DNA of 64,000 bases from positions 20,743 through 84,742 of the forward strand of contig JBCBUC010000014.1 in assembly GCA_039818345.1 (NCBI GenBank), given 5' to 3'. The DNA is from Parvularcula sp039818345 (GTDB lineage Bacteria > Pseudomonadota > Alphaproteobacteria > Caulobacterales > Parvularculaceae). Below are positions 43,789 to 53,361 of this stretch, piece after piece (position 1 is the first letter of the stretch; every line of letters begins with the position of its first letter). The notes beneath the pieces are model-generated. The model did not search any database, had not been told where the DNA came from, and saw only the letters and a list, made by a program, of their open reading frames with translations. The position numbers and the translations under genes are program-made.

Positions 43789-45423
43789 ATGACCAGATTG
43801 AACAGAGCGCGTTTTGGCTGCGCCGGATTGGTCGCGCTCGCCACGGCTTTAGGCGGTGTCAGCGCGCCAAGTGCTTGGGCACAAAGCGATGTTTGCGAAG
43901 CGGCGGGCCTGCCGCTGCAAGAAACCGTGCGGATCGACACGCTGATCGGGGTCGATGTCGATGCACCGGCGGAACGGCCCTACTTAGCAGGTGACGGCCA
44001 AAGCGTGATCTTCGAAAGCGAAGCGACGAATATCCCGGCTCTCTTACCCGATGGGGAAGCCCTCCCTGAGGGAGCCTTGGCGGGCGGTTTCCGACAGATT
44101 TACGTCATGGACATCGCGAGCGGCGACGTCCGGATCGCCTCGGTCAATGATGCAGGAGAGCCGTCCAACGCCGACTGTGTGTTGAACGAAGGCGCCCTCG
44201 ACCATGCTGGCGATGTTGCTGTTTTTGAGTGCAGCGGCACCAATCTTCTGCCCGGCGACGAAGTGGATGGTAATGAGGCGGACGATATCTTCGCCCATTT
44301 CGTGAACCCCGTTTACGGATACCAGCGCGGCGATACCTTACGGGTGACGCGGGCCTTTGATCCGTCCTTTGACAAAACGCTGGACCTTGGCGGCGAGGAC
44401 GCGAACGGTAGCCCACAAAACGGCGCCGAGGTGGCGTCGATTGCGCCATTCGCTCCAATCGTTGTGTTCAGCTCCACCGCCCGCAACATGGTGGGCTTTG
44501 ATCTTGGAGAGCCCTTTCCTGGTGTCCCCAACGTCCAAAACTATACGTTCAATTTGGACACAGGGGTCATGGAGCTGATTTCCGTGAATGATGATGGGGC
44601 GGTTGCCCCGGTGATGTTTACCGCAGCGATTGATGGCGATGGCGACTTCGTGGTCTCACCAAGTCCGTCCACCAATTTGCGAGAGTGTGATGAACTTCCC
44701 CAGGCGTTCCAGCAGCGCTGTGAAAACGCAACGCCGACCACGAGCATCTACAGCTTTGATCTCAACACGCAGGACGCAGAAGACGTCTCCACCGCGCGGT
44801 TTAACCTTCCCCAACGGCGGGTGGGTCTCTTCTGTACACCGCTGTTTGAGATTTTCCTTGGGTTCCCAAGCCCCTTCTGCGGCAGTCTTTCCCCCGATTT
44901 GAGTTATGATGGGCGGTATGTCGTTTTCGATAGCACCACACCGAACTTCCCCGACCGGGCCCGCGATTTTAACCGGACGGTGGATGTCTACGCCTATGAT
45001 TTCTTGACCGATGAATTCATGCTTGTGTCCCGCGTTCCGGGTACGAACAAAGCACCTTCTGACTTTGAAGGCATTGAGTTTTTCACAGCATTCAGCGACG
45101 GGCCAGAGATTGCTGGCGATGGCCGTTGGGTGATCTATCGATCTTCGGCGCGAGAACTGACGGGCGGCGAAACCGGGTTTGGTTTTTTTCTGGCTGACCT
45201 CACAGATCTCAATGCAGTGCCAGAGACCGTCTCGGTCCCCCCGACGGGCGGGGAACCTTTCTCGAAAAGGGCGGGCACGTCTTTTGAGAACGACATGCCC
45301 AATCTTTCCGCTGGCGGAGAGATCGCTGCCTTCTCTATTGCTCTTTTGAAAGATGACCCCGCAGAAGGCGAACCGGCGCCATCCACGCGTGATGTACCAG
45401 GATATTTGCGCTGTCTTCGGTAG
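43789..45423 (+). CDS. Exported TolB-like beta-propeller protein
   Basis: The 544-residue product has a signal peptide (about residues 1-31, GLVALATALGGVSAPSAWAQ). The mature part consists of repeated blade-like units of the PD40/TolB kind: RPYLAGDGQSVIFESEATN, DHAGDVAVFECSGTN, IAPFAPIVVFSSTARN, DLSYDGRYVVFDSTTPNF and IAGDGRWVIYRSSARELT. Several Cys residues could form disulfides (GLFCTPLFEIFLGFPSPFC). It is not TolB itself, since the TolB N-terminal domain is missing. Function unknown, probably binding in the periplasm or at the surface. It has its own promoter and no operon partner. Confidence 0.75.
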   Translation: MTRLNRARFGCAGLVALATALGGVSAPSAWAQSDVCEAAGLPLQETVRIDTLIGVDVDAPAERPYLAGDGQSVIFESEATNIPALLPDGEALPEGALAGGFRQIYVMDIASGDVRIASVNDAGEPSNADCVLNEGALDHAGDVAVFECSGTNLLPGDEVDGNEADDIFAHFVNPVYGYQRGDTLRVTRAFDPSFDKTLDLGGEDANGSPQNGAEVASIAPFAPIVVFSSTARNMVGFDLGEPFPGVPNVQNYTFNLDTGVMELISVNDDGAVAPVMFTAAIDGDGDFVVSPSPSTNLRECDELPQAFQQRCENATPTTSIYSFDLNTQDAEDVSTARFNLPQRRVGLFCTPLFEIFLGFPSPFCGSLSPDLSYDGRYVVFDSTTPNFPDRARDFNRTVDVYAYDFLTDEFMLVSRVPGTNKAPSDFEGIEFFTAFSDGPEIAGDGRWVIYRSSARELTGGETGFGFFLADLTDLNAVPETVSVPPTGGEPFSKRAGTSFENDMPNLSAGGEIAAFSIALLKDDPAEGEPAPSTRDVPGYLRCLR

Positions 45424-45466
45424 CGGCGGCGTGCAGCGAATGCACTGATCGGCTAACGGACCGGTT

Positions 45467-46471
45467 TTAGCTCAAAGCATCAATGACACCGCGCTGGGTC
45501 AGGCGGAGAATGATTTCGTCCGCCACCCGTTCCGTCTCCCGCAAAGGCGCATAACTCCATTCTTGCTTCATGGAAGCGTTCGGACGGATCACGCCGCGCT
45601 CTTCAAGCGCCTTATGGAAACGCCGCCATTTGGCGCCGCCGCCATTCAGCTTCAGAAGGTGGACGGGCTTACCGGTAAAGGCGGCCTCGGTGATCATGTT
45701 GGCACTTTCCTCGGTGACAAGGATTTTGTCCGCCATGCCGAGCATACCCAAATAGGGGTTTTCGATAGGGCCGACAGGTTCGCCGTCCCATAGCCAGAGC
45801 TTTTTCGATTTGAACGCGTATTCGAGCCGCTGCGCAAAATGCTTCGGTGTCCGGCGCGAAAGCGTGGCGAGCACGGAGTAACCGGCGCCAATCGCGCTGG
45901 CGATCGAACTGACGATCCCTTCTTCAGCTTCTTTTGTCCAGCGATAGGCCTTGCTGGGACCGCCGATGAGGGCGGTTGCGAAGGGTTTGTTGAAGCGGAT
46001 CTCGTCGGGCAGTGAAGCCGCGAGCAATGTCGATTCCACTTTGAGGCGATCCGCGGTCAAACGGTTGGGGCTACCTTGGATGGGCAAAACACCCCGGCCT
46101 TTAAGCTGGTCATGGACTGGCGGGATCACCAGGCTGAACTGGTCAGCGGGCGCCCGGGGGTCTTGGGTTTGGACCGTGAAGCAGTGCTTTTTGAGGGCCA
46201 TCGCGAACGGCACCGTGCGTCGGCCGCAGCCGATGAAGAGATCGGGCCATGGCGGCGTCAAGGCATCACCGTCACTGCTCAGGTGATCAAAGGGATTGCC
46301 CCAGAACATACGCGGAAGCGCTTCATAGGGCTTCGCCACGGCAATCCGCTTGGTGATCACGGTGGACGGGACTCGCCGTTGAATCGCATCGGCGATGCCG
46401 AGCACCTGATTTTCCATGCCCGCACGGCCGTCCGATACGGCCCAAATGGTGAGGCGTTGCATCTCAGTCAT
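45467..46471 (-). CDS. ELM1/DUF1022 family protein
   Basis: The 334-residue product belongs to the family named after plant mitochondrial fission factor ELM1, common in alphaproteobacteria: IWAVSDGRAGMENQVLGIADA, WPDLFIGCGRRTVPFAMAL, VQTQDPRAPADQFSLVIPP, TALIGGPSKAYRW and LVTEESANMITEAAFTGKPV. The fold resembles glycosyltransferase B enzymes such as MurG, so a nucleotide-sugar role has been proposed, but bacterial function is unknown. Start 46471 follows GAGG by eight bases; the frame extends upstream to 46540 without family support. Confidence 0.85.
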   Translation of the reverse strand: MTEMQRLTIWAVSDGRAGMENQVLGIADAIQRRVPSTVITKRIAVAKPYEALPRMFWGNPFDHLSSDGDALTPPWPDLFIGCGRRTVPFAMALKKHCFTVQTQDPRAPADQFSLVIPPVHDQLKGRGVLPIQGSPNRLTADRLKVESTLLAASLPDEIRFNKPFATALIGGPSKAYRWTKEAEEGIVSSIASAIGAGYSVLATLSRRTPKHFAQRLEYAFKSKKLWLWDGEPVGPIENPYLGMLGMADKILVTEESANMITEAAFTGKPVHLLKLNGGGAKWRRFHKALEERGVIRPNASMKQEWSYAPLRETERVADEIILRLTQRGVIDALS

Positions 46472-46637
46472 CGAGGTTTGCCTCAACCGCCGCCTGACAG
46501 GCGTTGTGCGACCCAGTTTGAGCGATGCTTGTTCCCGCATGGCTGCTTGCTCCTTCGACGTCAGACCGGCATTTTAGCCTGCTGAGTTTTCTACGAGGCA
46601 AAGGATAGAATCCCCTCAACGAAGGGCAGGAACTCTT

Positions 46638-47075
46638 ATGGTTGACGTATTTTTCTACCACCTCGAACGCAGCGCTCCCCATGAGGTGTTGCCCAGCCTG
46701 CTTGAAAAGACGCTCAAAAAGGGCTGGCGCGCCATGGTCAAGCTGCCAAGTCGCGAGGCGATGCAAGCGATGGATGAGGCGCTTTGGACCTATCGCGATG
46801 ACAGTTTTTTGCCGCACGGCATCGATGGGGCCGACCAGCCCGTTTTGTTGACCCTTGATGATCACCCAGCGAACGGCGCTGATGCGATCTTTCTTGCGCC
46901 AGGGGTCGAGATGGCGCCGGAGGCGATGGAAGGTTTTGAGCGCTGTGTGCTTCTCTTCACGCCCTCGGATACCGAGGAGGCGCGGGCGCAGTGGAAGGCG
47001 CTGAAATCCCATGGGCACGATGTCACCTATTGGCGACAAACGATGAGCGGTGCGTGGGAGAAAGCGTCAGCGTGA
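46638..47075 (+). CDS. holC: DNA polymerase III chi subunit
   Basis: HolC links the clamp loader to single-strand-binding protein at the replication fork. The 145-residue product shows VDVFFYHLERSAPHEVLPSLLEKTL, LPSREAMQAMDEALWTYRDDSFLPHG and ADAIFLAPG, the alphaproteobacterial HolC pattern. Length is typical. Its 3' end overlaps the convergent lytic transglycosylase gene by 9 bases. The pepA gene that often precedes holC is not here. Confidence 0.92.
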   Translation: MVDVFFYHLERSAPHEVLPSLLEKTLKKGWRAMVKLPSREAMQAMDEALWTYRDDSFLPHGIDGADQPVLLTLDDHPANGADAIFLAPGVEMAPEAMEGFERCVLLFTPSDTEEARAQWKALKSHGHDVTYWRQTMSGAWEKASA

Positions 47076-49223
47076 GCCGCCTTCCTCGTCCGGCAGGTCT
47101 TTAAACTGGGCCAGTGGCCGAAGCGGGCCATTGCCCGAGGACCCAGGTAGCCCGCCTACCTGCCAAAGCTGCGGCGATGGGATGGGTTTCCCCACCGCAG
47201 CAAAGTCGGTCCGCCCGCCGCGCGTCAAGTCTTCCGCCAACTGAATGCCAAGCGGTAAGCCGTCGAGGCGCGAGCGATAAACTTGCGTGTTCTCTAAAAC
47301 CCGCATGACGTAGTTACGCGTTTCACTAAACGGGATGAGCTCAATCCAATCGATGGGGTCGACCGATGGATCACGCGGATCACCATAGGTCTCGAGCCAC
47401 TCATCGACCCGGTGTGCGCCTGCATTGTAAGCGGCGAGCACCAACACATAACTGCCGCCAAAGCGCTCAACGAGGTGGCTCAAATGGGCTGCACCGAGCG
47501 TTAGATTATAGTCCGGGTCCGTCAAAAGCCGGCTCGATGAATAGGGCAAGCCCTCTTTGCGCGCCGTGATCCGGGCCGTGGAGTTGATCATCTGCATCAG
47601 TCCCTTGGCGTTAGCGCGGGAGACAGCGTCGACGCGAAACTCTGATTCTTGGCGAGATAGGCCTAAAATGAGGGGGGCTTCGGCAAAGCGGGTGGCTGCT
47701 GGGGGCACCGGGATCACGGGATAGAGCGCCTCTGGCGTTTCGAGGCCATTGCTTCGCGCAACCTTCCCTGCACGGACGATAAGCTCGTAATTGCCAGCGT
47801 TGCGGACCATTTCAGTAAAGGCGAGCACTTCGCCCTCAGTCCGCAGTTGTTCATCAAGCGCGAGGGCGAAGCGCCGATAGGTGATCGGTTGATCGATCGC
47901 ATCCAACAGCATGGTGGCGCGGGCGAGAGGGTTGGACATCAGCGATTCCCGGTCGCTGGCGGTTGGTAAGCGCTCTTCTGGGAAGCCATAGGCTTGGATG
48001 CGCGGGCCAAGCGTTTCGACCGCCATCTGTCCGTAAAACGTGAACGGATAATCCGCAGCCACCAAATAATGCGCCCGCGAAAGATCGTCCTGCCCCATTG
48101 CCTCATAGCTGCGTGCCAGCCAATAATTGCCCCGCGCCAGACTGATCGGCGAGGTCACGCCAGAGGTGAGGAAGGCAAAGTGATTCCTTGCCCGCTCGGG
48201 GTCGGAGAGAAAACGAAGCGCTGTCCAACCCGCCATGAACTCCGCTTCGGCAAAGTCAGCCCCTTCGGTGAGACCCGAATAGGCGGAAACGGCATAGGCG
48301 TCTTCGAACCGACCGTTTTTGAGGGCCCAACGCGCCAGCAGTTTGCGTTCATAAAACCACGAACCCGCATCCCTTAAAGCCTCGGCTTCCAACGGCGCCA
48401 GCGCTGCCACGTCGATTGCCTCATCTTCCCGATCTTGCCGCCGGAGGTACCGCACGAGATTGAGAAGAACACCAGGATCGCGCTGCGAGGTGGCGGGCAG
48501 TGCATTAAAAAGAGAAGGCCCATTGCTCCGTTCCCGGAGAAGGGCGACCCGTGCTTGGATTTGCGCATCGCGTGTCGGATCGAGAAGGCCCGCGACATCC
48601 TCGACGCCCGCGGTGGATCGACGGAACAATGCGCGATCGGCTTTTTCAAAATGATCGTCGGTGGTCAGAAGGTCGCCGAACTCAGCAATAATTGCGCGGC
48701 TATCGTCGCTGTTGAAGTTGTGCTCGATCCACGCGCTGCGGATATAGTAGGTGGCCGCGCGTTCGCTACCGATCGTGGCCAGTGCCCGGGCCAAATACCA
48801 TTTGGCATGACCCGATAGAGGTTCGCGATCGACGAAATAGGCGATGACATGGCCCTCGGGCGTGTCATCATCGATCAGCTTCTCGCCCTTGCGCTGGACT
48901 GTGCTGGGGTTGGGCCAGCGGGGATTGCGATCAAGGAAGGCGTCATACCGGTCGAGCGGCAAGTCCGGCGCGTTGGACATGAGGATCGCCCATTCACCGA
49001 TCCTGCGCGCCAGCGAGTCGGTGAGTGCGGCCTGGCCGGCGATGGCTTCACTATAGGCGCGGTCGTCCAAGGCTTCGAAAACGGCGCGAAGCTGCTCGGC
49101 CTCAACCGTCGCGATGAAAGGAAGATCAACAGGCTGCGGCTTGAGCGATGGTGCAGGAACGGTTGCTCCCGCAACAGCGAGGCTTGAAAGCAGCGCAAGA
49201 AGAACGAGAAATGCCCGACCCAT
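47067..49223 (-). CDS. Soluble lytic murein transglycosylase
   Basis: The 718-residue periplasmic enzyme cleaves peptidoglycan glycan strands to 1,6-anhydro ends. It has a signal peptide (GRAFLVLLALLSSLAVAGAT), a long helical superhelix of TPR/SLT-U type (about 30-560), and a C-terminal goose-lysozyme-like SLT domain: ILGLSRQESEFRVDAVSRA with the catalytic Glu, AKGLMQMINSTAR, LGAAHLSHLVERF, LAAYNAG and YVMRVLENTQVYRSR. Start 49223 is preceded by GCAGGACC and gives the signal peptide directly; TTG/ATG further upstream is less likely. Its 5' end is divergent from dapA across 131 bases. Confidence 0.92.
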   Translation of the reverse strand: MGRAFLVLLALLSSLAVAGATVPAPSLKPQPVDLPFIATVEAEQLRAVFEALDDRAYSEAIAGQAALTDSLARRIGEWAILMSNAPDLPLDRYDAFLDRNPRWPNPSTVQRKGEKLIDDDTPEGHVIAYFVDREPLSGHAKWYLARALATIGSERAATYYIRSAWIEHNFNSDDSRAIIAEFGDLLTTDDHFEKADRALFRRSTAGVEDVAGLLDPTRDAQIQARVALLRERSNGPSLFNALPATSQRDPGVLLNLVRYLRRQDREDEAIDVAALAPLEAEALRDAGSWFYERKLLARWALKNGRFEDAYAVSAYSGLTEGADFAEAEFMAGWTALRFLSDPERARNHFAFLTSGVTSPISLARGNYWLARSYEAMGQDDLSRAHYLVAADYPFTFYGQMAVETLGPRIQAYGFPEERLPTASDRESLMSNPLARATMLLDAIDQPITYRRFALALDEQLRTEGEVLAFTEMVRNAGNYELIVRAGKVARSNGLETPEALYPVIPVPPAATRFAEAPLILGLSRQESEFRVDAVSRANAKGLMQMINSTARITARKEGLPYSSSRLLTDPDYNLTLGAAHLSHLVERFGGSYVLVLAAYNAGAHRVDEWLETYGDPRDPSVDPIDWIELIPFSETRNYVMRVLENTQVYRSRLDGLPLGIQLAEDLTRGGRTDFAAVGKPIPSPQLWQVGGLPGSSGNGPLRPLAQFKDLPDEEGGSR

Positions 49224-49354
49224 GGTCCTGCCATCCTGAATCAAAATGGAACAGAACGCACCCCCTAACCTTCGCACATCGCCTCCATCTTGCGAGCAAC
49301 CTCGGCCCGGCGTAGCCCTCTTGGACGCTGAACCCTATTCAAGGAGAGACCAGG

Positions 49355-50236
49355 ATGGCCCCAGATTGGCTGCGCGGCTCGATGACCGCCATCGTCACCC
49401 CCTTCAAAGAGGGCCTGGTCGACGAGAAAGCCTTTGCCGCGCTCATTGAAAGGCAAATAGCGGGCCGTTCCAAAGCGATCGTCGCTGCTGGGACCACCGG
49501 CGAGGCGGCAACCCTCACAGCAGACGAGCATATTGGTGTGATTGCGAAAGCCGTGGAAATCTCCGGCGGCCGGATCCCCGTGATCGGCGGCTGCGGCGCC
49601 AATGTGACGGCGGATGCCGTCGACCTCGCAAAGGCTTGCGATGATGTTGGTGCGCAAGGGATTATGGCAACGACGGGCTATTACAATAAGCCTTCGCGCG
49701 ATGGGCTCTTGGCGCATTACCGGGCGTTAGCGGAAGCGACCTCTCTGCCGATGGTCCTTTACAATGTGCCGAGCCGAACGGCGTCTGATTTGACCCCCGA
49801 TCTCATCGGCGAGCTGAGCCAGTTGCCGACCGCTGCAGCGTTGAAAGACGCAAGTGGAGACTTGGCGCGCCAGGCGCGCCACCGTCTTCTTTGTCCGTCG
49901 GATTTTGTCTTTGTCTCAGGTGAGGACATCACCGCGGTTGGTTTCAACGCAATGGGCGGGATGGGGTGTATCTCGGTCACGGCCAATGTCGCCCCGGCGC
50001 TTTGCGCGGAGATGCAAGAAGCCTGTCTGGCCGGTGATTATGCCCAAGCCCAAGTCCTGCAGGACCGGCTGACCCCGCTTCACGACGCATTGTTCTCGGA
50101 TGCGTCCCCCGCGCCGGCAAAATATGCCCTCGCGCAACTGGGTCTCATCGAAGAAGAATTACGCCTGCCGCTGGTTTCGGCGAGCGAAAATGCGCGGAAG
50201 GCCGTTGACGCGGCGCTCCAGGATCTCGATCTCTAG
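49355..50236 (+). CDS. dapA: 4-hydroxy-tetrahydrodipicolinate synthase
   Basis: DapA condenses pyruvate with aspartate semialdehyde, the first step towards lysine and diaminopimelate. The 293-residue product has AGTTGEAATLTADEH (the Ser usual after Glu is Ala here), GYYNKPSRDGLLAHY, LYNVPSRT with Tyr136, and ALKDASGD with the Schiff-base Lys164. GFNAMGGMGCISVTANVAP follows. smpB is 27 bases downstream on the same strand, the usual alphaproteobacterial arrangement, and is probably cotranscribed. Confidence 0.95.
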   Translation: MAPDWLRGSMTAIVTPFKEGLVDEKAFAALIERQIAGRSKAIVAAGTTGEAATLTADEHIGVIAKAVEISGGRIPVIGGCGANVTADAVDLAKACDDVGAQGIMATTGYYNKPSRDGLLAHYRALAEATSLPMVLYNVPSRTASDLTPDLIGELSQLPTAAALKDASGDLARQARHRLLCPSDFVFVSGEDITAVGFNAMGGMGCISVTANVAPALCAEMQEACLAGDYAQAQVLQDRLTPLHDALFSDASPAPAKYALAQLGLIEEELRLPLVSASENARKAVDAALQDLDL

Positions 50237-50263
50237 CGGCTCGATTTCGTAGAATGATCCGTC

Positions 50264-50752
50264 ATGGCCAAAAAACCGGAAAGCCCGGGCCGCAAGCTCA
50301 TCGCCGATAACCGGCGCGCTCGCTTTGAGTACAAACTCGGCGACACGATTGAGGCTGGCCTGATTTTGACGGGCACCGAGGTGAAGGCCCTGCGCGAGGG
50401 CAAAGCGAACATTGCGGAGAGCTATTGCTCACCGGAGAACGGCCCTAACGGGCCCGAGATCTGGCTGATCAATGCCAACATTCCCGAATATTCCAGCGGC
50501 AATCGGCTCAACCATAAGCCCAAGCGCGCGCGGAAGCTCCTCCTCCACCGCCGCCAGGTGAACCAGCTCACAGGCTCGGTGGAACGCCAGGGTCGGACGA
50601 TCATCCCCCTACGAATGGTCTTTAACGAGGAAGGGCGCGTGAAGCTCGATATCGCCCTCGCTGAAGGCAAGAAAAACGTCGACAAACGCGAGACCGTCAA
50701 AGAGCGCGAATGGGGCCGCCAGAAACAGCGCTTGATGAAGGATTTTGGGTAG
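50264..50752 (+). CDS. smpB: SsrA (tmRNA)-binding protein
   Basis: SmpB delivers tmRNA to stalled ribosomes for trans-translation. The 162-residue product shows KLIADNRRARFEYKLGDTIEAGLILTGTEVKALREG across its first 55 residues in family order (quoted in parts: NRRARFEYKLGD, GLILTGTEVKALREG), then NIPEYSSGNRLNHKPKR and the basic C-terminal tail KRETVKEREWGRQKQRLMK that enters the mRNA channel. It follows dapA closely. The ssrA RNA gene itself was not found nearby. Confidence 0.95.
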   Translation: MAKKPESPGRKLIADNRRARFEYKLGDTIEAGLILTGTEVKALREGKANIAESYCSPENGPNGPEIWLINANIPEYSSGNRLNHKPKRARKLLLHRRQVNQLTGSVERQGRTIIPLRMVFNEEGRVKLDIALAEGKKNVDKRETVKEREWGRQKQRLMKDFG

Positions 50753-50787
50753 GCTCTCATAGCTCTTCATGATTGATGGGGATGACC

Positions 50788-51207
50788 ATGACCACGGTTG
50801 GGTTGAGTGCGGACGACATTATCAAAGAGCTGGAACTTTCTCCGCATCCTGAGGGGGGATGGTATCGCCGGACGTTTGAGGATCCCAAAAAGATCGGTGG
50901 CCGCCCTGTGGGGACAGCGATCTACTACCTCCTCAAAAAAGGGGAGCGGTCCCACTGGCACCGGGTCGATGCGACTGAGCTTTGGCATTTTTATGCAGGT
51001 GACCCGCTGCTTCTTCGTGTTGGCGCCTCCCTACACTATCATCTGGGTAATGATTTTGCGAAAGGTGAGCAACCGCAGGCGGTTGTGCCTGCGGGCGCTT
51101 GGCAATCGGCTGAGCCGTTGGGGGCGTGGACCTTGGTCGGCGCCACTGTCTGTCCTGGTTTTCAGTTCGAGGGTTTCGAACTCGCGCCCCCAGATTTCGA
51201 GCCATAA
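50788..51207 (+). CDS. Cupin-fold DUF985 protein
   Basis: The 139-residue product matches the cupin_5/DUF985 family: LSPHPEGGWYRRTFED, AIYYLLKKGERSHWHRVDATELWHFYAGDPL (seen as RSHWHRVDATELWHFY with the His and Glu of the cupin metal site), and VGATVCPGFQFEGFELA at the C-terminus. The family has a metal-binding jelly-roll, and its enzymatic role is unsettled. Three in-frame ATGs (50776, 50782, 50788) are close together; 50788 has GGGG six bases upstream. It follows smpB after 35 bases. Confidence 0.88.
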   Translation: MTTVGLSADDIIKELELSPHPEGGWYRRTFEDPKKIGGRPVGTAIYYLLKKGERSHWHRVDATELWHFYAGDPLLLRVGASLHYHLGNDFAKGEQPQAVVPAGAWQSAEPLGAWTLVGATVCPGFQFEGFELAPPDFEP

Positions 51208-51226
51208 AATTCGCGGCGAGCTGGCG

Positions 51227-52609
51227 TTAAAGACCGCTGATCGTCACTGTTTTTTTGTTGACGAAGGCCATCATACCGTCTTTGGCGAGCTCCCGTCCGT
51301 AGCCGGAGGTCTTCACCCCGCCAAAGGGGAGTTTGGGGTCTGAGGCGACGATGCGGTTGACCGCTGTGCAACCCGCATCGATCCGGCGGACGGCGTGGAG
51401 CACGTCGGCTTCGTCCTTGGTGAAGATCGCCGACCCAAGGCCAAAGGGCGTGTCGTTGGCGAGCTCGATCGCTGCCTCCAGGCTTGGCACGCGATGCATC
51501 AGGGCGACCGGCCCGAAAATTTCCTCACGGAAGGCGGGCGCGGCTTCAGGAATGTCTTCGAGCATACCTGGCGCGAACCAATAGCCGCCTTCAAAGCCAG
51601 GCACCGTTGTCTTCTCAGCTCCAAAGACACGCTTGGCGCCCGCCTCGATGCTTTGCTCGACGAGGGTTACAACCTCTTCGAGGCCAGCCGGTGTTGCGAG
51701 GGGGCCGACATCGGTATCCTCCTCAAGCGGATCACCGATCTTGAGCGCCTGCATCGCCGCGGCCATTTTGTCACGGAAGGCATCATAAACCTCTGTGTGC
51801 ACCAAAAACCGTTTCGCCGCGATACAGCTTTGGCCATTGTTCATGGTGCGGCCGACCACAGCTGCTTTCACCGCAGCGTCAAGGTCAGCGGACGGCATGA
51901 CAATGAAGGGGTCAGAGCCGCCAAGCTCGAGCACGGACGGTTTGATCACTTCGCCAGCGGTTTTCCCCACCGCCGATCCTGCGGGACCTGAACCGGTCAG
52001 TGTGGCGCCGCGCACCCGTGGGTCGCGCAGGATGCTCTCGACCGCGCCCGAACCGATCAGCAGGGTTTGAAAACTCCCCTCAGGGAACCCGGCGGCGCGA
52101 ATCACATCCTCAATGGCGAGCGCTGATTGAGGCACGTTGGAGGCGTGTTTCAAAAGGCCTGGATTACCCGCCATGAGCGCGGGCGCCGCGAATCGGAAGA
52201 CCTGCCAGAAGGGGAAGTTCCACGGCATCACGGCCAAAACCGGGCCGAGCGGAAGATGCGCAACATAAGCGCGGCCATCGGCGATCTCGATTTCTTCATC
52301 AGCGAGGAAGCCAGGGCCGTGTTCTGCATAATAGCGGCAGACGCTCGCGCATTTGGCGACCTCGGCGCGGGCTGATGCTATGGTCTTCCCCATCTCTTGG
52401 GTCGCGGTGAAAGCCATTGCTTCTTGGCGTTCGTCCAAGAGATCGGCGAGCCGCAAAAGCGCAGCCGCGCGATCGCCGAGCGGCATGGCGCGCAGGCTGT
52501 CGACGGCTTCTTCTGCCGCGACAAGCGCTTGTTCGATGGCGTCAGCGCTGAACGGGGCAAACTCTTCAACAAGGGATCCGGTGGCGGGATTGGTGGTCGT
52601 GATGCTCAT
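51227..52609 (-). CDS. Aldehyde dehydrogenase, succinate-semialdehyde type
   Basis: The 460-residue product is an NAD(P)-dependent aldehyde dehydrogenase closest in pattern to Sad/GabD-type succinate-semialdehyde dehydrogenases that lack a long N-terminus. TNPATGSLVEEF opens the protein; PWNFPFWQVFRF, VLELGGSDPFIV (catalytic Glu), GRTMNNGQSCIAAKR (catalytic Cys) and EEIFGPVALMHRV follow. No GABA transaminase gene is adjacent, so the physiological substrate is inferred from family resemblance only. It is divergent from the DnaJ-domain gene. Confidence 0.9.
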   Translation of the reverse strand: MSITTTNPATGSLVEEFAPFSADAIEQALVAAEEAVDSLRAMPLGDRAAALLRLADLLDERQEAMAFTATQEMGKTIASARAEVAKCASVCRYYAEHGPGFLADEEIEIADGRAYVAHLPLGPVLAVMPWNFPFWQVFRFAAPALMAGNPGLLKHASNVPQSALAIEDVIRAAGFPEGSFQTLLIGSGAVESILRDPRVRGATLTGSGPAGSAVGKTAGEVIKPSVLELGGSDPFIVMPSADLDAAVKAAVVGRTMNNGQSCIAAKRFLVHTEVYDAFRDKMAAAMQALKIGDPLEEDTDVGPLATPAGLEEVVTLVEQSIEAGAKRVFGAEKTTVPGFEGGYWFAPGMLEDIPEAAPAFREEIFGPVALMHRVPSLEAAIELANDTPFGLGSAIFTKDEADVLHAVRRIDAGCTAVNRIVASDPKLPFGGVKTSGYGRELAKDGMMAFVNKKTVTISGL

Positions 52610-52671
52610 GACGGCTTCCTAACATGGAAGACATGGTACCGTCCGCCTGTTTCGTGCAGACGGATGTCATT

Positions 52672-53361
52672 ATGACCTTGTGGGAACGTATCGCCGCTAT
52701 CATCGATGCTGCCCGAGAGCGCACCCTTGGCGCTGTCATGGAGGCGATGGAGGAGCGCAAACGCAAACGCGACGCCGCCGTGTTTTCGATCGCACTGATC
52801 GGCTTGTCAGCGAAAATGGCGAAGGCCGATGGTATCGCGACCGAAGACGAGTTCGTGGCTTTTCTCGATTTCTTTTCCGTACCTGAGGGCGAGGAGTCGC
52901 GTGTGCGGATGGTCTATGACCTCGCTAAGGCGGACATCGCGGGGTTTGAAAGTTATGCGCGGCAGGTCGGCAGTCTTTTCAGCGGTGAGACGTCGGTGCT
53001 TGAGGACGTGCTCGACTGTTTATTCCACGTGGCGATGGCGGATGGGGTGTTTCACCCAGGCGAACTCCAACTTCTCGAGGTGGCCAAAGACGCCTTTCAC
53101 ATGAGTGATGCCTGTTTCCGGCGGGTGAAGGCGGCGCATGTCGGGCTTGATGATGACGATCCTTATGCGATCCTTGGTGTGGAGCCGGACATTGAAACCG
53201 AGGTCCTCAAATCAACCTACCGGGATCTTGTGAAACAGCACCATCCTGATGTGATGATCGCCCGCGGTGTCCCTGCCGAACTTCTTTCCATCGCTGAGCA
53301 TCGGATGGCAGCGATCAACACCGCCTATGAAAAGGCGATGGAGGAAAGGTCCGCGGCGTGA
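52672..53361 (+). CDS. TerB-like and DnaJ-domain co-chaperone (DjlA-like)
   Basis: The product of about 229 residues combines a helical TerB-like domain (AVFSIALIGLSAKMAKADGI, DVLDCLFHVAMADGVFHPGEL with the paired ADG motifs) and a C-terminal J domain (DPYAILGVEPDIE, KSTYRDLVKQHHPDVM with HPD, and AINTAYEKAM). DjlA has the same order but adds an N-terminal membrane helix; this one shows none, so it is probably cytosolic. It should stimulate a DnaK-type ATPase. The frame opens at 52624; ATG 52672 (MTLWERIAAII) is preferred. Its TGA overlaps the GTG start of the next gene. Confidence 0.85.
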   Translation: MTLWERIAAIIDAARERTLGAVMEAMEERKRKRDAAVFSIALIGLSAKMAKADGIATEDEFVAFLDFFSVPEGEESRVRMVYDLAKADIAGFESYARQVGSLFSGETSVLEDVLDCLFHVAMADGVFHPGELQLLEVAKDAFHMSDACFRRVKAAHVGLDDDDPYAILGVEPDIETEVLKSTYRDLVKQHHPDVMIARGVPAELLSIAEHRMAAINTAYEKAMEERSAA